In this document: positions 33,034 to 41,653 of the stretch, piece by piece
Layout of the letters: each line of letters opens with the position of its first letter
Position numbering within the stretch: the stretch's first letter is position 1
NCBI RefSeq assembly: GCF_003797835.1
Contig: NZ_RKMF01000019.1
Coordinates: 1 to 44,490 of the forward strand
Reading direction: 5' to 3'
DNA: 44,490 nt
Origin: Kocuria soli
GTDB lineage: Bacteria; Actinomycetota; Actinomycetes; Actinomycetales; Micrococcaceae
Position numbers and translations under genes: made by a program
The notes under the pieces: generated by a model
What the model was told of the DNA's origin: nothing
The model's database searches: none
The model's input: only the letters and a program-made list of their open reading frames with translations

Positions 33034-33795
33034 TCAGCCCTTCTGTTCGGTCCGCGGGCGGACGGACACGGTGGTGAGTTGGACATCCGGACCGGCGTCG
33101 ACGACGGTCCGGACGGCCGCTGCCACCGTGGCCGGTTGGATGTATTCCTCGGACCGGTACGGCTTTCCGACGGACTCGAAGATGCCCCGCAGCATGGGTG
33201 TGTCCGTGGGGCCGGGGTGAACGGAGCTGACGCGAATGCCGTCGGGTTCGACCTCCTGCCGCAAGGCATCGCCGAAGGCCCGCAGGGCGAACTTGGAGGC
33301 GGCGTAGACGGCGTTGCCGCCACTGGCCTTGAACCCGGCGCCCGAGTTGATGAGCACCACGGTGCCGCGTGCGGCGCGCAGGGCCGGGAGCGCCGCCCGG
33401 GTCAGCTCGGCCGGGACCATGACGTTGAGTTCCAACTGGGCCTGCCAGTCCGCCGGGCAGGCTTCCGCCACTCCCAACCGGTGTCCCAGGGCTGCGGCAT
33501 GGACCAGGACGTCCAACGTCTGCAGGGACTCGACCAACGCGGGCAGCTTGTCGAAATCCGTGAGATCCGCCGCCACCGTTTCCACCGCGGGCCCCAGGCC
33601 CGTGAGACCGGCCAAACGTTCGGGGTCGCGTCCCACGGCGATCACCCGGTGGGTGGCGGCCAGGTTCTCGACGACGGCGCGGCCGATGCCGCCGGTGGCG
33701 CCCGTGACCAGAGCCAGTGGTCGTGGACCTCCGGTCGACGCCCGGGGTGCGGGATCCGTGGCGGTGACTGTTGCGTCGTCGTCGAAGGTCGTCAT
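33034..33795 (-). CDS. Short-chain dehydrogenase/reductase (SDR)
   Basis: An NAD(P)-dependent oxidoreductase of 253 aa with unknown substrate. The classical SDR pattern is present: the nucleotide-binding TGATGGIG at about 32-39, the NAAA-like LVHAAALG, catalytic Ser in VVLINSGAG, and YAASKFALRAF with Tyr-x-x-x-Lys. The ATG at 33795 (MTTFDDD) is preferred because the minus-strand -10 TAGAGT (33802-33807) lies 6 nt before it and there is no ribosome site. The gene is divergent from the uracil-DNA glycosylase gene, with both -10 boxes in the 73-bp gap. Confidence 0.88.
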   Translation of the reverse strand: MTTFDDDATVTATDPAPRASTGGPRPLALVTGATGGIGRAVVENLAATHRVIAVGRDPERLAGLTGLGPAVETVAADLTDFDKLPALVESLQTLDVLVHAAALGHRLGVAEACPADWQAQLELNVMVPAELTRAALPALRAARGTVVLINSGAGFKASGGNAVYAASKFALRAFGDALRQEVEPDGIRVSSVHPGPTDTPMLRGIFESVGKPYRSEEYIQPATVAAAVRTVVDAGPDVQLTTVSVRPRTEQKG

Positions 33796-33801
33796 GGCCA
33801 C

Positions 33802-33807
33802 ACTCTA
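33802..33807 (-). promoter_or_regulatory. -10 element for a leaderless SDR transcript
   Basis: TAGAGT on the minus strand lies 6 nt before the ATG at 33795, with no Shine-Dalgarno sequence. It faces the ung -10 at 33857-33862. Confidence 0.6.
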
Positions 33808-33856
33808 GGAGCACGGTCGGACGGGACACGACTCCGGTCGACGATGCGCGGCGTGG

Positions 33857-33862
33857 CACAGT
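33857..33862 (+). promoter_or_regulatory. -10 element for a leaderless ung transcript
   Basis: CACAGT matches the conserved A2 and T6 of a -10 and lies 6 nt before the ATG at 33869. There is no ribosome site in the gap. Confidence 0.45.
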
Positions 33863-33868
33863 AGCCCC

Positions 33869-34546
33869 ATGACCAAGGGCGATTTGTCGGAGATCATGGC
33901 CGCGGACTGGGCGGAGGCCCTGCGGCCGGTGGAGGGTGTCATCCGTGAGCTCGGGGACTTCATCCGCGCCGAACACGCGGCGGGATTCCGAACGTTCCCC
34001 CCGGGGCAGGACATCTTCCGGGCCTTCCAGGAACCGATGTCGGAGGTCAAGGTGCTGGTGGTCGGTCAGGACCCCTACCCCACCACCGGGCACGCCATGG
34101 GCCTGTCCTTCTCCGTGCGCCCGGACGTGCGGCCGCTGCCCCGCTCCCTGCAGAACATCTACAAGGAGCTCCAGGACGACCTGGGTATCCCGCCGGCGCA
34201 GCACGGGGATCTGAGCGCCTGGACCCGGCAGGGCGTCATGCTGCTCAACCGATGCCTGACGGTGCGCGAGGGTGCCCCCGCCTCGCACCACGGCAAGGGC
34301 TGGGAAACGGTCACGGAGTGCGCGATCAAGGCGCTGGCCACCCGAGGTCGCCCGCTGGTCGGTCTCCTGTGGGGGCGCCCCGCACGCTCGACGGCGCAGT
34401 GGCTCGGTGGGGCACCACGGGTCGAGTCCGCCCACCCGTCGCCGTTGTCGGCCTCGAAGGGTTTCTTCGGGTCCCGCCCGTTCTCCCGGGTCAACGAGAT
34501 GCTCGAACAGCAGGGTGTCGGTCCCGTGGACTGGCGCGTAGGCTGA
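33869..34546 (+). CDS. ung: Uracil-DNA glycosylase, family 1
   Basis: Removes uracil from DNA, the first step of base-excision repair. The 225-aa protein has the catalytic motif GQDPY (66-70) with D68, then [13 protein letters not shown]; the enterobacterial His after GQDPY is replaced by Pro, as I recall for the mycobacterial enzyme. LLNRCLTV (125-132), LLWG (166-169) and the leucine-loop [17 protein letters not shown] with H189 complete the fold. The ATG at 33869 is leaderless-like. It is divergent from the SDR gene and is followed 5 nt later by the siderophore-interacting protein gene, whose promoter overlaps its 3' end. Confidence 0.95.
   Translation: MTKGDLSEIMAADWAEALRPVEGVIRELGDFIRAEHAAGFRTFPPGQDIFRAFQEPMSEVKVLVVGQDPYPTTGHAMGLSFSVRPDVRPLPRSLQNIYKELQDDLGIPPAQHGDLSAWTRQGVMLLNRCLTVREGAPASHHGKGWETVTECAIKALATRGRPLVGLLWGRPARSTAQWLGGAPRVESAHPSPLSASKGFFGSRPFSRVNEMLEQQGVGPVDWRVG
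34539..34544 (+). promoter_or_regulatory. -10 element for a leaderless siderophore-interacting protein transcript
   Basis: TAGGCT lies 7 nt before the GTG at 34552 and overlaps the end of ung. It overlaps the left arm of the inverted repeat at 34543-34576. Confidence 0.55.
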
Positions 34547-34576
34547 ATTAGGTGACGTCAGCTACACCTAATTCAG
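34543..34576 (+). promoter_or_regulatory. 12-bp inverted repeat over the start of the siderophore-interacting protein gene
   Basis: CTGAATTAGGTG (34543-34554) and CACCTAATTCAG (34565-34576) are exact inverted repeats around a 10-nt spacer. The ends read TTAGGT and ACCTAA, the outer hexamers of the DtxR/IdeR box, but their spacing is 12 instead of 7. The repeat covers the start codon and abuts the -10, so a bound repressor would block transcription. IdeR or another iron-related regulator is the obvious candidate. Confidence 0.6.
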
Positions 34577-35472
34577 ACTCCCCGTCGTCCTCCGCGTCGT
34601 CCTCCGCGTCAACAGCGGCACCACGCACGCAGCACAGGCCGAGGAAGCCGCAGATCAACCTGGTCGTTCGGCAGCGGCTGCAGCTGTCCGCCTCGATGGT
34701 GCGGGTGGTTGCGGACATCCAGGACCCGTCGCAGTTCCAGGACATCGAACCACCGGAGAAGTACGTCAAGCTGGTGTTCTTCGACCCCGCCCTAGACCTG
34801 GGCCCGCACCCCGATTACTGGGAACTCAAGGAGAGCCTGCCTCCTGAACAGCAGCCGGTCACGCGCCACATGACGCTGCGGAAGGTCGATCTGGAACGCG
34901 GCTCCGTGTGGATCGACGTGGCCACCCACGGGCAGGTCGGTTTCGCCGGCCCTTGGGCCATGCAGGCTCAACCCGGGGACACGATCGTCGCCGTGGGCCC
35001 CGGGGGCAAGTGGGTCCCGGACCCCCAGGCCTCCTGGTCCCTTTTCCTGGGCGACGACGCCGCCATCCCCGCGATCGCGGCCAACCTGGAGACCCTGCCC
35101 GACGACGCCCAAGGCGTGGTCCTCCTGGAGGTGGAGGGCCCGGAGGACCACATGGACCTTCCGGTTCCTTCCGGCATGACGTTGCGATGGTGCCATCGAC
35201 GGGACCAGGCGCCGGGGACGCACGCGCTGGTCGAGGCCGCGGAGGCCGTCGAATGGCCGACGTCGACGGAGGGCGTCCAGGCCTTCGCCCACGGCGAGCG
35301 CGAGGCGATGAAGCTGCTGCGGCCGATCATCTTCGGCGGTTCGACAGGTTCGACCGACCCGCAGGGCAGAGGACTGACCAAGGAACAGGTGTCGATCTCC
35401 GGTTACTGGGCGCGCGGTCGAACGGAAGAAGTGTTCCAGGCGGAGAAGCGCACGCCCATCGGCCAGGTCTGA
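34552..35472 (+). CDS. Siderophore-interacting protein (ferric-siderophore reductase)
   Basis: A cytoplasmic FAD-dependent protein of 306 aa that reduces imported ferric siderophores with NAD(P)H to release iron. About 35 low-complexity Ser/Ala/Pro-rich residues precede the FAD-binding 9 domain: LSASMVRVVADIQDPS, YVKLVFFDPALDLG, then TRHMTLRKVD and WAMQAQPGDTIVAVGPGGKW, the pattern R-x-x-T-x-R with the flavin-binding loop. The C-terminal SIP domain has FLGDDAAIPAIAANLETLP. The GTG at 34552 is leaderless, 7 nt after TAGGCT. A 12-bp inverted repeat with iron-box-like ends covers the start, so iron-dependent repression is likely. It converges on the ThrE gene (10 bp). Confidence 0.92.
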   Translation: MTSATPNSDSPSSSASSSASTAAPRTQHRPRKPQINLVVRQRLQLSASMVRVVADIQDPSQFQDIEPPEKYVKLVFFDPALDLGPHPDYWELKESLPPEQQPVTRHMTLRKVDLERGSVWIDVATHGQVGFAGPWAMQAQPGDTIVAVGPGGKWVPDPQASWSLFLGDDAAIPAIAANLETLPDDAQGVVLLEVEGPEDHMDLPVPSGMTLRWCHRRDQAPGTHALVEAAEAVEWPTSTEGVQAFAHGEREAMKLLRPIIFGGSTGSTDPQGRGLTKEQVSISGYWARGRTEEVFQAEKRTPIGQV

Positions 35473-35482
35473 GCGCTGCCGG

Positions 35483-37441
35483 TCACCGTCGTCGGTTACG
35501 GTCCAGGCCCACACCGTGCTGCTGCTTGGTGAACGGTCGCATCAGGTACTGACCCAACACCAGCCCGGCGGCCATGGTCACGATGGTCGTCATGGCCGTC
35601 ACCAGCGCCACCACGCCGTCGCCCGTGGTCTGACCCTCGATGACCACGGTGTACATGCCGCGGAAGATCGACAGGCCGGGCAGCAGAAAGGTCATGGCGG
35701 GGATGGCGATCACCAGGGAGGGGATCCGCAGCCTTCCCGCGGCTAGTGCGGCGATGCAGCCGACCGTGACCGCGCCGAAGACCGCCTGCAGCCTCACGTC
35801 CAGCCCGACGTACCCCGCCCCGTGGTAGGCCACCAGCCCGCCCAGAGACGCCACCAGGACCGGCAGCAGGAAGCAGGGTGAAGCCTGAAGCGTGATCGCG
35901 ATGAACACCGCGGCCAGCTCCATGAACACGATGTTCATGACCACCCCGGGCGGTTCGAACTGGCCCTGGGCCGGGTCCACCGCCATGATCCCGCCCAGAC
36001 CGGCCAGAACGATTCCCGCGTAGATGCCCGCGACGATCCCGGCGAAGGCCATACCGGTGGACACCACGCGGCCCGCCGCGGTCACGGGGAACCCGCTGAT
36101 CGCGTCGTGCATCGTGGACATGAACCTGGTGGTGGGCATGAGCATGATCAGGCCCGCGGCGATCACCCGTGGCGGGGAGATGTCCACGTCCGCCCAGGTG
36201 AAGGCCATGGCCAGCACGGTCACCACGAATCCGGAGGCGATCATGCTGAAGAACTCCGGGTAGCGACGCCGACCCATCCAGATCCCGATCCGCGCCACGA
36301 TCAGCCCGGACACACCTGAGATCCCGGCGCCGACGAGCCCACCACCGATCCCCAGGGTGATGGTCGCGGCGGCCGCGATCATCGCCGCGGTGACCACCCA
36401 GTTGGGGAAGGTCTTGGGGCTCGAGTTGATGGTCTCCAGCCGGGCACTGGCCTCACCGCGGGGCATCTCCCCCTCGATGATTTCCGTGACCAGCTGGTGG
36501 GTCGCGGCCAGTGCCGCGTAGTTGTCGGTCCAGGAGCGGACCACACGCATGACCGTGTGGCTGGTCGTGTTGTTGTCGTTGAAGACGTCCTCGCGCGTGC
36601 GGGTCCCGGTGTGCCCGACGTCCGGAACGTAGTTGATGGTGACGGCCTGGTTGGTGATGTCCACCTCCAGGTTCTCCACCCCGTACGTGGCGCACACCGC
36701 CACGATGGCGTTCTCCACCTCCAGCGCGTCCGCGCCGTAGTGGAACATGGTTTCGGCCAGGCGAAGAGCGAAGTTCAGGGTGCGCCGCGCCTCCTTCTCC
36801 CCCGAGTCGGCGTGCCGACGCAGGTGAGCGAACGGGCTGGCGGCCAGCCGGTCGACGAGCCCCATGGGCGCCGTCATGCCGGTGTCGCGCTTCATGAGGG
36901 ACCGCAGCACACGCTTGGACCGCGGCTGGGTGGCGGTGGCTGAGGTCGAGTCCGAGGACGGGTACGCGGCCGGCAGGACGGTCGTGGACGGACCGGCTGC
37001 GACCGGTGCGACGTCGATGCCGGTGGTGTCAGGGCGCGTCACCTGCGCCGTCGTCGTCGCTGAACGACGGCGACCCGAGGTCGTGACCGGAAGAGTCTGC
37101 GCCGGCGACTCACGGCGCAAGCGGTCCCGCTCGATCTCCTCCGGCGTGAGAACGGGGATGGGCCTGGGGACAGCCGTCAGCGCCTCGGTCCGTGCCCCCT
37201 CCGCGCGCGCCCGGGCACGTTCGGCCTGGGCCTCCGTGGACACGGTCCGGGTGACGGTGCCACCCGGGGACCGGTCCACCAGGTGGAGCTCCGCGTCCGG
37301 ACCGAACGGCTGCGACCACTCGGACTCGGGATCGGCCCACCCGGACACGGGGTAGTGACGTGAACCGTCCAAGGAATGAGCCAAGGCGACCAGCCCTGCG
37401 GGGGTCTCCCCCACCGGCTGTGTCCCCACTGCCGGACCCAT
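35483..37441 (-). CDS. Threonine/serine exporter, ThrE family
   Basis: An inner-membrane amino-acid exporter of 652 aa. The first ~190 residues are a polar, low-complexity Ala/Pro/Thr/Arg-rich region, unusually long. The ThrE domain has a soluble part (LRLAETMFHYGADALEVENA, then GVENLEVDITNQAVTINYVP) and about ten helices. MSTMHDAISGFPVTAAGRVV and LQASPCFLLPVLVASLGGLV belong to the second helical module (ThrE_2). Threonine, serine and similar amino acids are the known substrates. The start ATG at 37441 has GGGAGG 7 nt upstream; a TTG 15 nt earlier is less likely. No amino-acid biosynthesis gene flanks it. Confidence 0.91.
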   Translation of the reverse strand: MGPAVGTQPVGETPAGLVALAHSLDGSRHYPVSGWADPESEWSQPFGPDAELHLVDRSPGGTVTRTVSTEAQAERARARAEGARTEALTAVPRPIPVLTPEEIERDRLRRESPAQTLPVTTSGRRRSATTTAQVTRPDTTGIDVAPVAAGPSTTVLPAAYPSSDSTSATATQPRSKRVLRSLMKRDTGMTAPMGLVDRLAASPFAHLRRHADSGEKEARRTLNFALRLAETMFHYGADALEVENAIVAVCATYGVENLEVDITNQAVTINYVPDVGHTGTRTREDVFNDNNTTSHTVMRVVRSWTDNYAALAATHQLVTEIIEGEMPRGEASARLETINSSPKTFPNWVVTAAMIAAAATITLGIGGGLVGAGISGVSGLIVARIGIWMGRRRYPEFFSMIASGFVVTVLAMAFTWADVDISPPRVIAAGLIMLMPTTRFMSTMHDAISGFPVTAAGRVVSTGMAFAGIVAGIYAGIVLAGLGGIMAVDPAQGQFEPPGVVMNIVFMELAAVFIAITLQASPCFLLPVLVASLGGLVAYHGAGYVGLDVRLQAVFGAVTVGCIAALAAGRLRIPSLVIAIPAMTFLLPGLSIFRGMYTVVIEGQTTGDGVVALVTAMTTIVTMAAGLVLGQYLMRPFTKQQHGVGLDRNRRR

Positions 37442-37520
37442 CGCTTCACCTCCCAAGAATCACCGAACCCGGCACGGGACGTGCCGGGCACCGGGCGAGG
37501 ACGGTCGACCAGAAACGGCC

Positions 37521-37573
37521 GACTCAGTAGGTCGACTCAGTAGGTCGACTCAGTAGGTCGACTCAGTAGAAGG
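37521..37573. repeat. 13-bp tandem repeat, four copies
   Basis: GACTCAGTAGGTC is repeated three times exactly (37521-37533, 37534-37546, 37547-37559). A fourth partial copy (37560-37569) runs into the last codons and stop of the downstream gene. The array lies between the ThrE start and the FemA/B-type gene stop. It contains the TGA stop codon of that gene, so changes in copy number would not alter its coding region. Confidence 0.85.
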
Positions 37574-38645
37574 GCTCATGCTTGGAACGGACCCACAGCT
37601 GACGCATGACCTTCTCCGCCAGTTTGTTCCAGAGCGCCGCCTTGGCGGGGCTGATCTCCTGGTCCCAGACGCCCACGTAGTCGATGACCTCCTTGGTGAA
37701 GGCGGTCTTGAACAGCCCCAGCCCGTAGAGGGGGTGCTCCTCGTTCTTGAGTTCGTCCGACGGCGGCGTTCCGCACAGGTCATAGTCGATGATGCCGTAG
37801 TCGTTCTTGAGGTCGTTGATGACCCTCCACTGCAGCAGGTGACCGTCGCCGCGCTGCTTACGCCGCGGCTTGGACCCGCCGTCCTTGTAGGTACCGTGCC
37901 GCCCGTAGTTGACGACGAACGCGCCCATCGACGGCTCGCCGTCCTCGTGGACGAAGTACAACCGGCCCTGGCCCGCTTCGGCGAAGTTCGTCCAGAACTT
38001 CCGGTAGTACTCGTAGGGCCGCAGCGTGATGTTCGCTTCGCCCTGCCCCACCGTGTTCATGAGGGCGAACATGGTCTTCATGTTCTCCTCGGTGAGTTCC
38101 ACCCGTTCAACGGGAGTGCCCTCGCGCTCGGCACGGCGCAACATGTTGCGGCCCTTGGACTTCATGCCGGCCATGATCTCGTCCGGCTCACGGTCCGTGT
38201 CCAGCAGCGCCGTGTGGTCGTTGGGCTGGATGTCGAAGGACTTGGTCAGCCCGGCGGCAGTGAGAGTCTGCTGGGCCTCCTCACCGGCCAGGAACACGGG
38301 TTCGTACTTGACCAGGAAGACGTTCTTGGCGCTCTCCCGGATGAAGGCCTCCGTGGCCTTGGTGAACCCCACCAGGTCGTTGAGGACCTCCACGGAGGGG
38401 CCACGCACGATGTACCAGACCCGCCCCACCACGGGCACGGACTTCTCCAGGGCCAAGGTGTAGACGGGCTGCGACCCGTCGTCGGGTTCGTGGACCAGGT
38501 GAACGGGCCGCCAGCCGTGGTGCTTCTTGACGTCCGCGTAGGAGGCGGACTGCAGCATGTCACCGCCGCGGGGATTCGCCTGGACGTGGGTGTCCCAGTC
38601 CGCGACTTCCTGCGGCGTCGCAAAGCGTGCGGTGAACTCTCGCAA
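37563..38645 (-). CDS. FemA/FemB-type peptidoglycan bridge aminoacyltransferase
   Basis: Adds amino acids to the peptidoglycan interpeptide bridge using aminoacyl-tRNA, acting on lipid II or UDP-MurNAc-pentapeptide at the cytoplasmic face. The 360-aa protein has the Fem-type fold: LQSASYADVKKHHGWRPVHL near the N-terminus, then VWYIVRGPSVEV. Central segments FDIQPNDHTALLDTDREPDE and GMKSKGRNMLRRAEREG correspond to the lipid II/tRNA binding region. The C-terminal half has YDLCGTPPSDE and LYGLGLFKTAFTKEVIDYVG. The TTG at 38645 is chosen because GGGAG is 9 nt upstream and the conserved frame begins there. Interpeptide-bridge composition cannot be deduced. Its stop lies in the tandem repeat. Confidence 0.88.
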   Translation of the reverse strand: MREFTARFATPQEVADWDTHVQANPRGGDMLQSASYADVKKHHGWRPVHLVHEPDDGSQPVYTLALEKSVPVVGRVWYIVRGPSVEVLNDLVGFTKATEAFIRESAKNVFLVKYEPVFLAGEEAQQTLTAAGLTKSFDIQPNDHTALLDTDREPDEIMAGMKSKGRNMLRRAEREGTPVERVELTEENMKTMFALMNTVGQGEANITLRPYEYYRKFWTNFAEAGQGRLYFVHEDGEPSMGAFVVNYGRHGTYKDGGSKPRRKQRGDGHLLQWRVINDLKNDYGIIDYDLCGTPPSDELKNEEHPLYGLGLFKTAFTKEVIDYVGVWDQEISPAKAALWNKLAEKVMRQLWVRSKHEPFY

Positions 38646-38853
38646 AGTGCTCTCTCCCGTTTCCGATGTCTGTGCTCCGAGTGTCTGTGCTCCGCGATCC
38701 GGCGCTGAGACCCGGCGTCGGGATCCCGAGGCCGATGCGCCAAGGTGGCGGATCCAGACAGGTTGCTCAGCAGTTACCGTACCGGCTTCCCCGCAGGACT
38801 CACCGTCTTGGCGGGGCATCGGCGGCTGTGATTCTCACCGTCCGTGGGCGGTG

Positions 38854-39642
38854 TCAGGCCACGATCACCTCGACGCCGCCCTCCTCCAGGGCCGCGGCCA
38901 GGGGACCCGTGGGGGCCGCGTCCGTGATGAGTGCGTCCACCTGGGTGAAGGTTGCGAACCGCGCCAGGTTCTCGTGGTTGTGCTTTTCTGCATCGCACAG
39001 GACCACCACCTTGCGGGCCGAATTCACGATCGCCGTCTTGACGGCAGCCTCGGGCAGTTCAGGGGTGGAGAAGCCGAAACCCGCGGCCACGCCGTTGCAC
39101 CCCAGGAAGGCGACGTCCGCCCGGTACCGGTTGTACTGCTCGGCGGTGAAGACCCCGGAGGCCGCCCAGGTCAAGGTGCGGACCCGTCCCCCCACGAGTT
39201 CCAGGTCGATCTCCGGCTGGTCGGCCAGCCGTCCGGCCACGTGGAGGGCATGGGTCATGACCAGCAACGACTGGTCGCTCGAACCGGTCCGCCGGGTCGC
39301 GAGCGCGTCCGCGAACGTCTCGACCGTGGATCCGGCGTCCAGGACCACGCTGGTCGCCTCGGTGTACTCGAGCAGTTCCAGTGCGGCAGCCGCGATGCGC
39401 CGCTTGGCCGGGGTCTTCAGCGTGGCCCGGCTGTCCAGGGACTGTTCCACGGAGTCCGTGCGGTCCAGGGAGACGGCGCCGCCGTGTACCCGTCGCAGCA
39501 CACCTTCGGACTCGAGCGCTGCGAGATCCCGGCGTATGGTTTCCATCGTCACGGTGAACCGGCGCGCCAGATCCGCACCGCTGACGCGGCGGGTGTCTCC
39601 GACGAGTCGGGCGATTTCCGCCTGGCGTTCTTCGGCAAACAT
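38854..39642 (-). CDS. DeoR-family transcriptional regulator
   Basis: A sugar-phosphate responsive DNA-binding repressor of 262 aa. The N-terminal HTH (1-55) is of the DeoR type: RRVSGADLARRFTVTMETIR, then RRDLAALESEGVLRRVHGG. The C-terminal sensor domain (about 75-250) has SVVLDAGSTVETFADAL, ADVAFLGCNGVAAGFGFST and VVVLCDAEKHNHENLARFA, typical of the phosphosugar-binding fold. ATG at 39642 is preferred because GGAG lies 5 nt upstream; an in-frame ATG 24 nt earlier is possible. It has no adjacent sugar gene and faces the ABC exporter genes divergently, so its target is unknown. Confidence 0.9.
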   Translation of the reverse strand: MFAEERQAEIARLVGDTRRVSGADLARRFTVTMETIRRDLAALESEGVLRRVHGGAVSLDRTDSVEQSLDSRATLKTPAKRRIAAAALELLEYTEATSVVLDAGSTVETFADALATRRTGSSDQSLLVMTHALHVAGRLADQPEIDLELVGGRVRTLTWAASGVFTAEQYNRYRADVAFLGCNGVAAGFGFSTPELPEAAVKTAIVNSARKVVVLCDAEKHNHENLARFATFTQVDALITDAAPTGPLAAALEEGGVEVIVA

Positions 39643-39857
39643 TGAGCTCCATTCCTTGTCCTGCATAGGCCAATTCTGTAGCCAGGATGACCGATTGCGG
39701 TATCACCGACCGCCATGAGAATCGGGCCTGACCGGGTCCGGGTACTTGGCGGTAGGGTTCACGTGCCCGAAAGACATCTTCCAATATCCCAAGACGCAAG
39801 CACGCAACCGTACCCACTTGCTGTCAGTTGCGGCCAGGTCCTGTCCGCTGAAGGTCC

Positions 39858-39863
39858 TAGTCT
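39858..39863 (+). promoter_or_regulatory. Possible -10 of the ABC exporter operon
   Basis: TAGTCT lies 29 nt before the GTG at 39893. It would give a short leader that includes CGGAG near the start. No good -35 is visible. Confidence 0.35.
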
Positions 39864-39892
39864 GATCCGCGTCCCCTAGTTCCGGAGTACCC

Positions 39893-41653
39893 GTGCTGTT
39901 ACGTCTGATCCGCCAGTACACCGGCCGATACCTGCCCTGGGTCATCGGCGTCGTGTTGCTGCAATTGATCGCCGCCCTGGCGATCCTGGTTCTGCCCGCT
40001 CTCAACGCGCGCATCATCGACCGGGGCATCGCTCAGGGCGACATCGGCGTGATCACGTCCACGGGCACGGTCATGCTCGGTGTGACCCTGCTGCAGGCCA
40101 TCGCCTCCGTTTGCGCCGTGTACTGCGGGGCGAAGGCTGCGATGGGGACCGGGCGGGACCTCCGCCGAGCGGTCCAGCGTTCGGTGGCCCGGTTCTCGGA
40201 CCGGGAGGTGGAAACCTTCGGTGCGCCGTCGTTGATCACCCGCGGAACCAACGACGTCCAGCAGGTCCAGATGTTGGTCCTCATGGGACTCAACATGATG
40301 GTCGCCGCACCGTTGATGGCCGCGGGCGGGATCATCATGGCCATCCGCGAGGACCCCGGGCTCTCCTGGCTCGTGTGGGTCTCGGTTCCGTTGCTCGCGG
40401 TGCTCATCGGTGTGATCGTGGTGCGGCTGATGCCCATGTTCCGTTCGATGCAGTCCCGGATCGACGAGATCAACGGAGTCCTGCGCGAACAGGTCGTGGG
40501 CCTGCGCGTGGTGCGGGCCTTCGTGCGGGAGGACTACGAACGCAACCGGTTCGCCACCGCCAACGACGCGCTGGCCACGGTCTCCATGCGCATCGGCGAA
40601 CTGTTCGTGCTCATGTTCCCGCTCATCATGATGGTCCTGCACGTGGCCACCGCGGCCGTGGTGTGGTTCGGAGCGCACCGGATCGACGACGGTCAGCTCG
40701 AGGTCGGTGGCATGACCGCCTACATCCAGTACCTGCTGCAGATCCTCATGGCCGTGATGATGGGCGTGTTCATGCTCATGATGACGCCGCGCGCGCTGGT
40801 CTCCGCCGAACGTATCGGCGAGGTGCTGGACGCCCGCAGCACGTTGCACGAACCCACCTCCCCCGTCGTGCCGTCCGCCCGTACCGGGTTGGTCGAGTTC
40901 CGCTCGGTGGCCTACTGCTACCCGGGCGCCGAACGCCCGGTGCTCGAAGACCTGACCTTCCGCTGCGCCCCGGGCACGACGACGGCGATCATCGGCTCCA
41001 CGGGGTCCGGCAAGTCCACCCTGCTGAACCTCATCCCCCGACTGGTGGACCCGACCGGTGGTGAGGTCCTGCTGGACGGAGTGGCCCTGCCGGAGTTGCC
41101 CCGGGAGGAGATCGTGAACCGAGTGGCTGCGGTGCCGCAGAAGCCGTACCTGTTTGCGGGCACCGTGGCCTCCAACCTCCGGTTCGGAAACCCCAATGCC
41201 ACGGACGAGGAGCTGTGGGGAGCCCTGGAGATCGCGCAGGCGGCGGACTTCGTGCGGCGCATGCCGGAGGGCCTGAACAGCACCATCTCCCAGGGAGGAA
41301 CATCGGTCTCGGGTGGCCAACGGCAGCGGTTGTGCATCGCCCGGGCTCTCGTGGCCCAGCCGTTGGTTTACCTGTTCGACGACTCCTTCTCCGCACTCGA
41401 CGTGACCACGGATGCGCGGCTGCGGGCAGCCCTCAAACCGGTCACGGCTGACGCGACCGTGATCGTCGTGGCACAGCGGGTGTCCACCGTGGTCGACGCG
41501 GATCAGATTCTGGTGCTGGAACACGGACGGATCCAGGCCCGCGGAACTCACGACCAGCTCCTGGAGTCCTCCGCCACCTATCGGGAGATCGTGGAGTCCC
41601 AGTTGAACCCGCAGGAGGTCACCGTGGACGCAGCCGAGGAAGGCAACTCATGA
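39893..41653 (+). CDS. Heterodimeric ABC exporter subunit with a degenerate ATP site
   Basis: A half-transporter of 586 aa: six helices (residues 1-320) followed by an ATPase. Walker A is GSTGSGKST, signature SVSGGQRQR. In Walker B the catalytic Glu is replaced by Asp (LFDDSFSALD), and the H-loop His by Gln (VVAQRVSTVV). These changes mark the inactive site of asymmetric exporters of the TM287/TM288 type. The partner is the next gene, overlapping by 4 nt. Such exporters pump drugs, lipids or peptides; the cargo is not evident. The GTG start is preceded by CGGAG at 6 nt. Confidence 0.92.
   Translation: MLLRLIRQYTGRYLPWVIGVVLLQLIAALAILVLPALNARIIDRGIAQGDIGVITSTGTVMLGVTLLQAIASVCAVYCGAKAAMGTGRDLRRAVQRSVARFSDREVETFGAPSLITRGTNDVQQVQMLVLMGLNMMVAAPLMAAGGIIMAIREDPGLSWLVWVSVPLLAVLIGVIVVRLMPMFRSMQSRIDEINGVLREQVVGLRVVRAFVREDYERNRFATANDALATVSMRIGELFVLMFPLIMMVLHVATAAVVWFGAHRIDDGQLEVGGMTAYIQYLLQILMAVMMGVFMLMMTPRALVSAERIGEVLDARSTLHEPTSPVVPSARTGLVEFRSVAYCYPGAERPVLEDLTFRCAPGTTTAIIGSTGSGKSTLLNLIPRLVDPTGGEVLLDGVALPELPREEIVNRVAAVPQKPYLFAGTVASNLRFGNPNATDEELWGALEIAQAADFVRRMPEGLNSTISQGGTSVSGGQRQRLCIARALVAQPLVYLFDDSFSALDVTTDARLRAALKPVTADATVIVVAQRVSTVVDADQILVLEHGRIQARGTHDQLLESSATYREIVESQLNPQEVTVDAAEEGNS

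Noticed and set aside
34539-34576. A standard iron box (TTAGGTTAGGCTAACCTAA)
   Set aside because: Outer hexamers match but the spacing is 12 instead of 7 bp and the centre differs, so it is reported only as a candidate operator.
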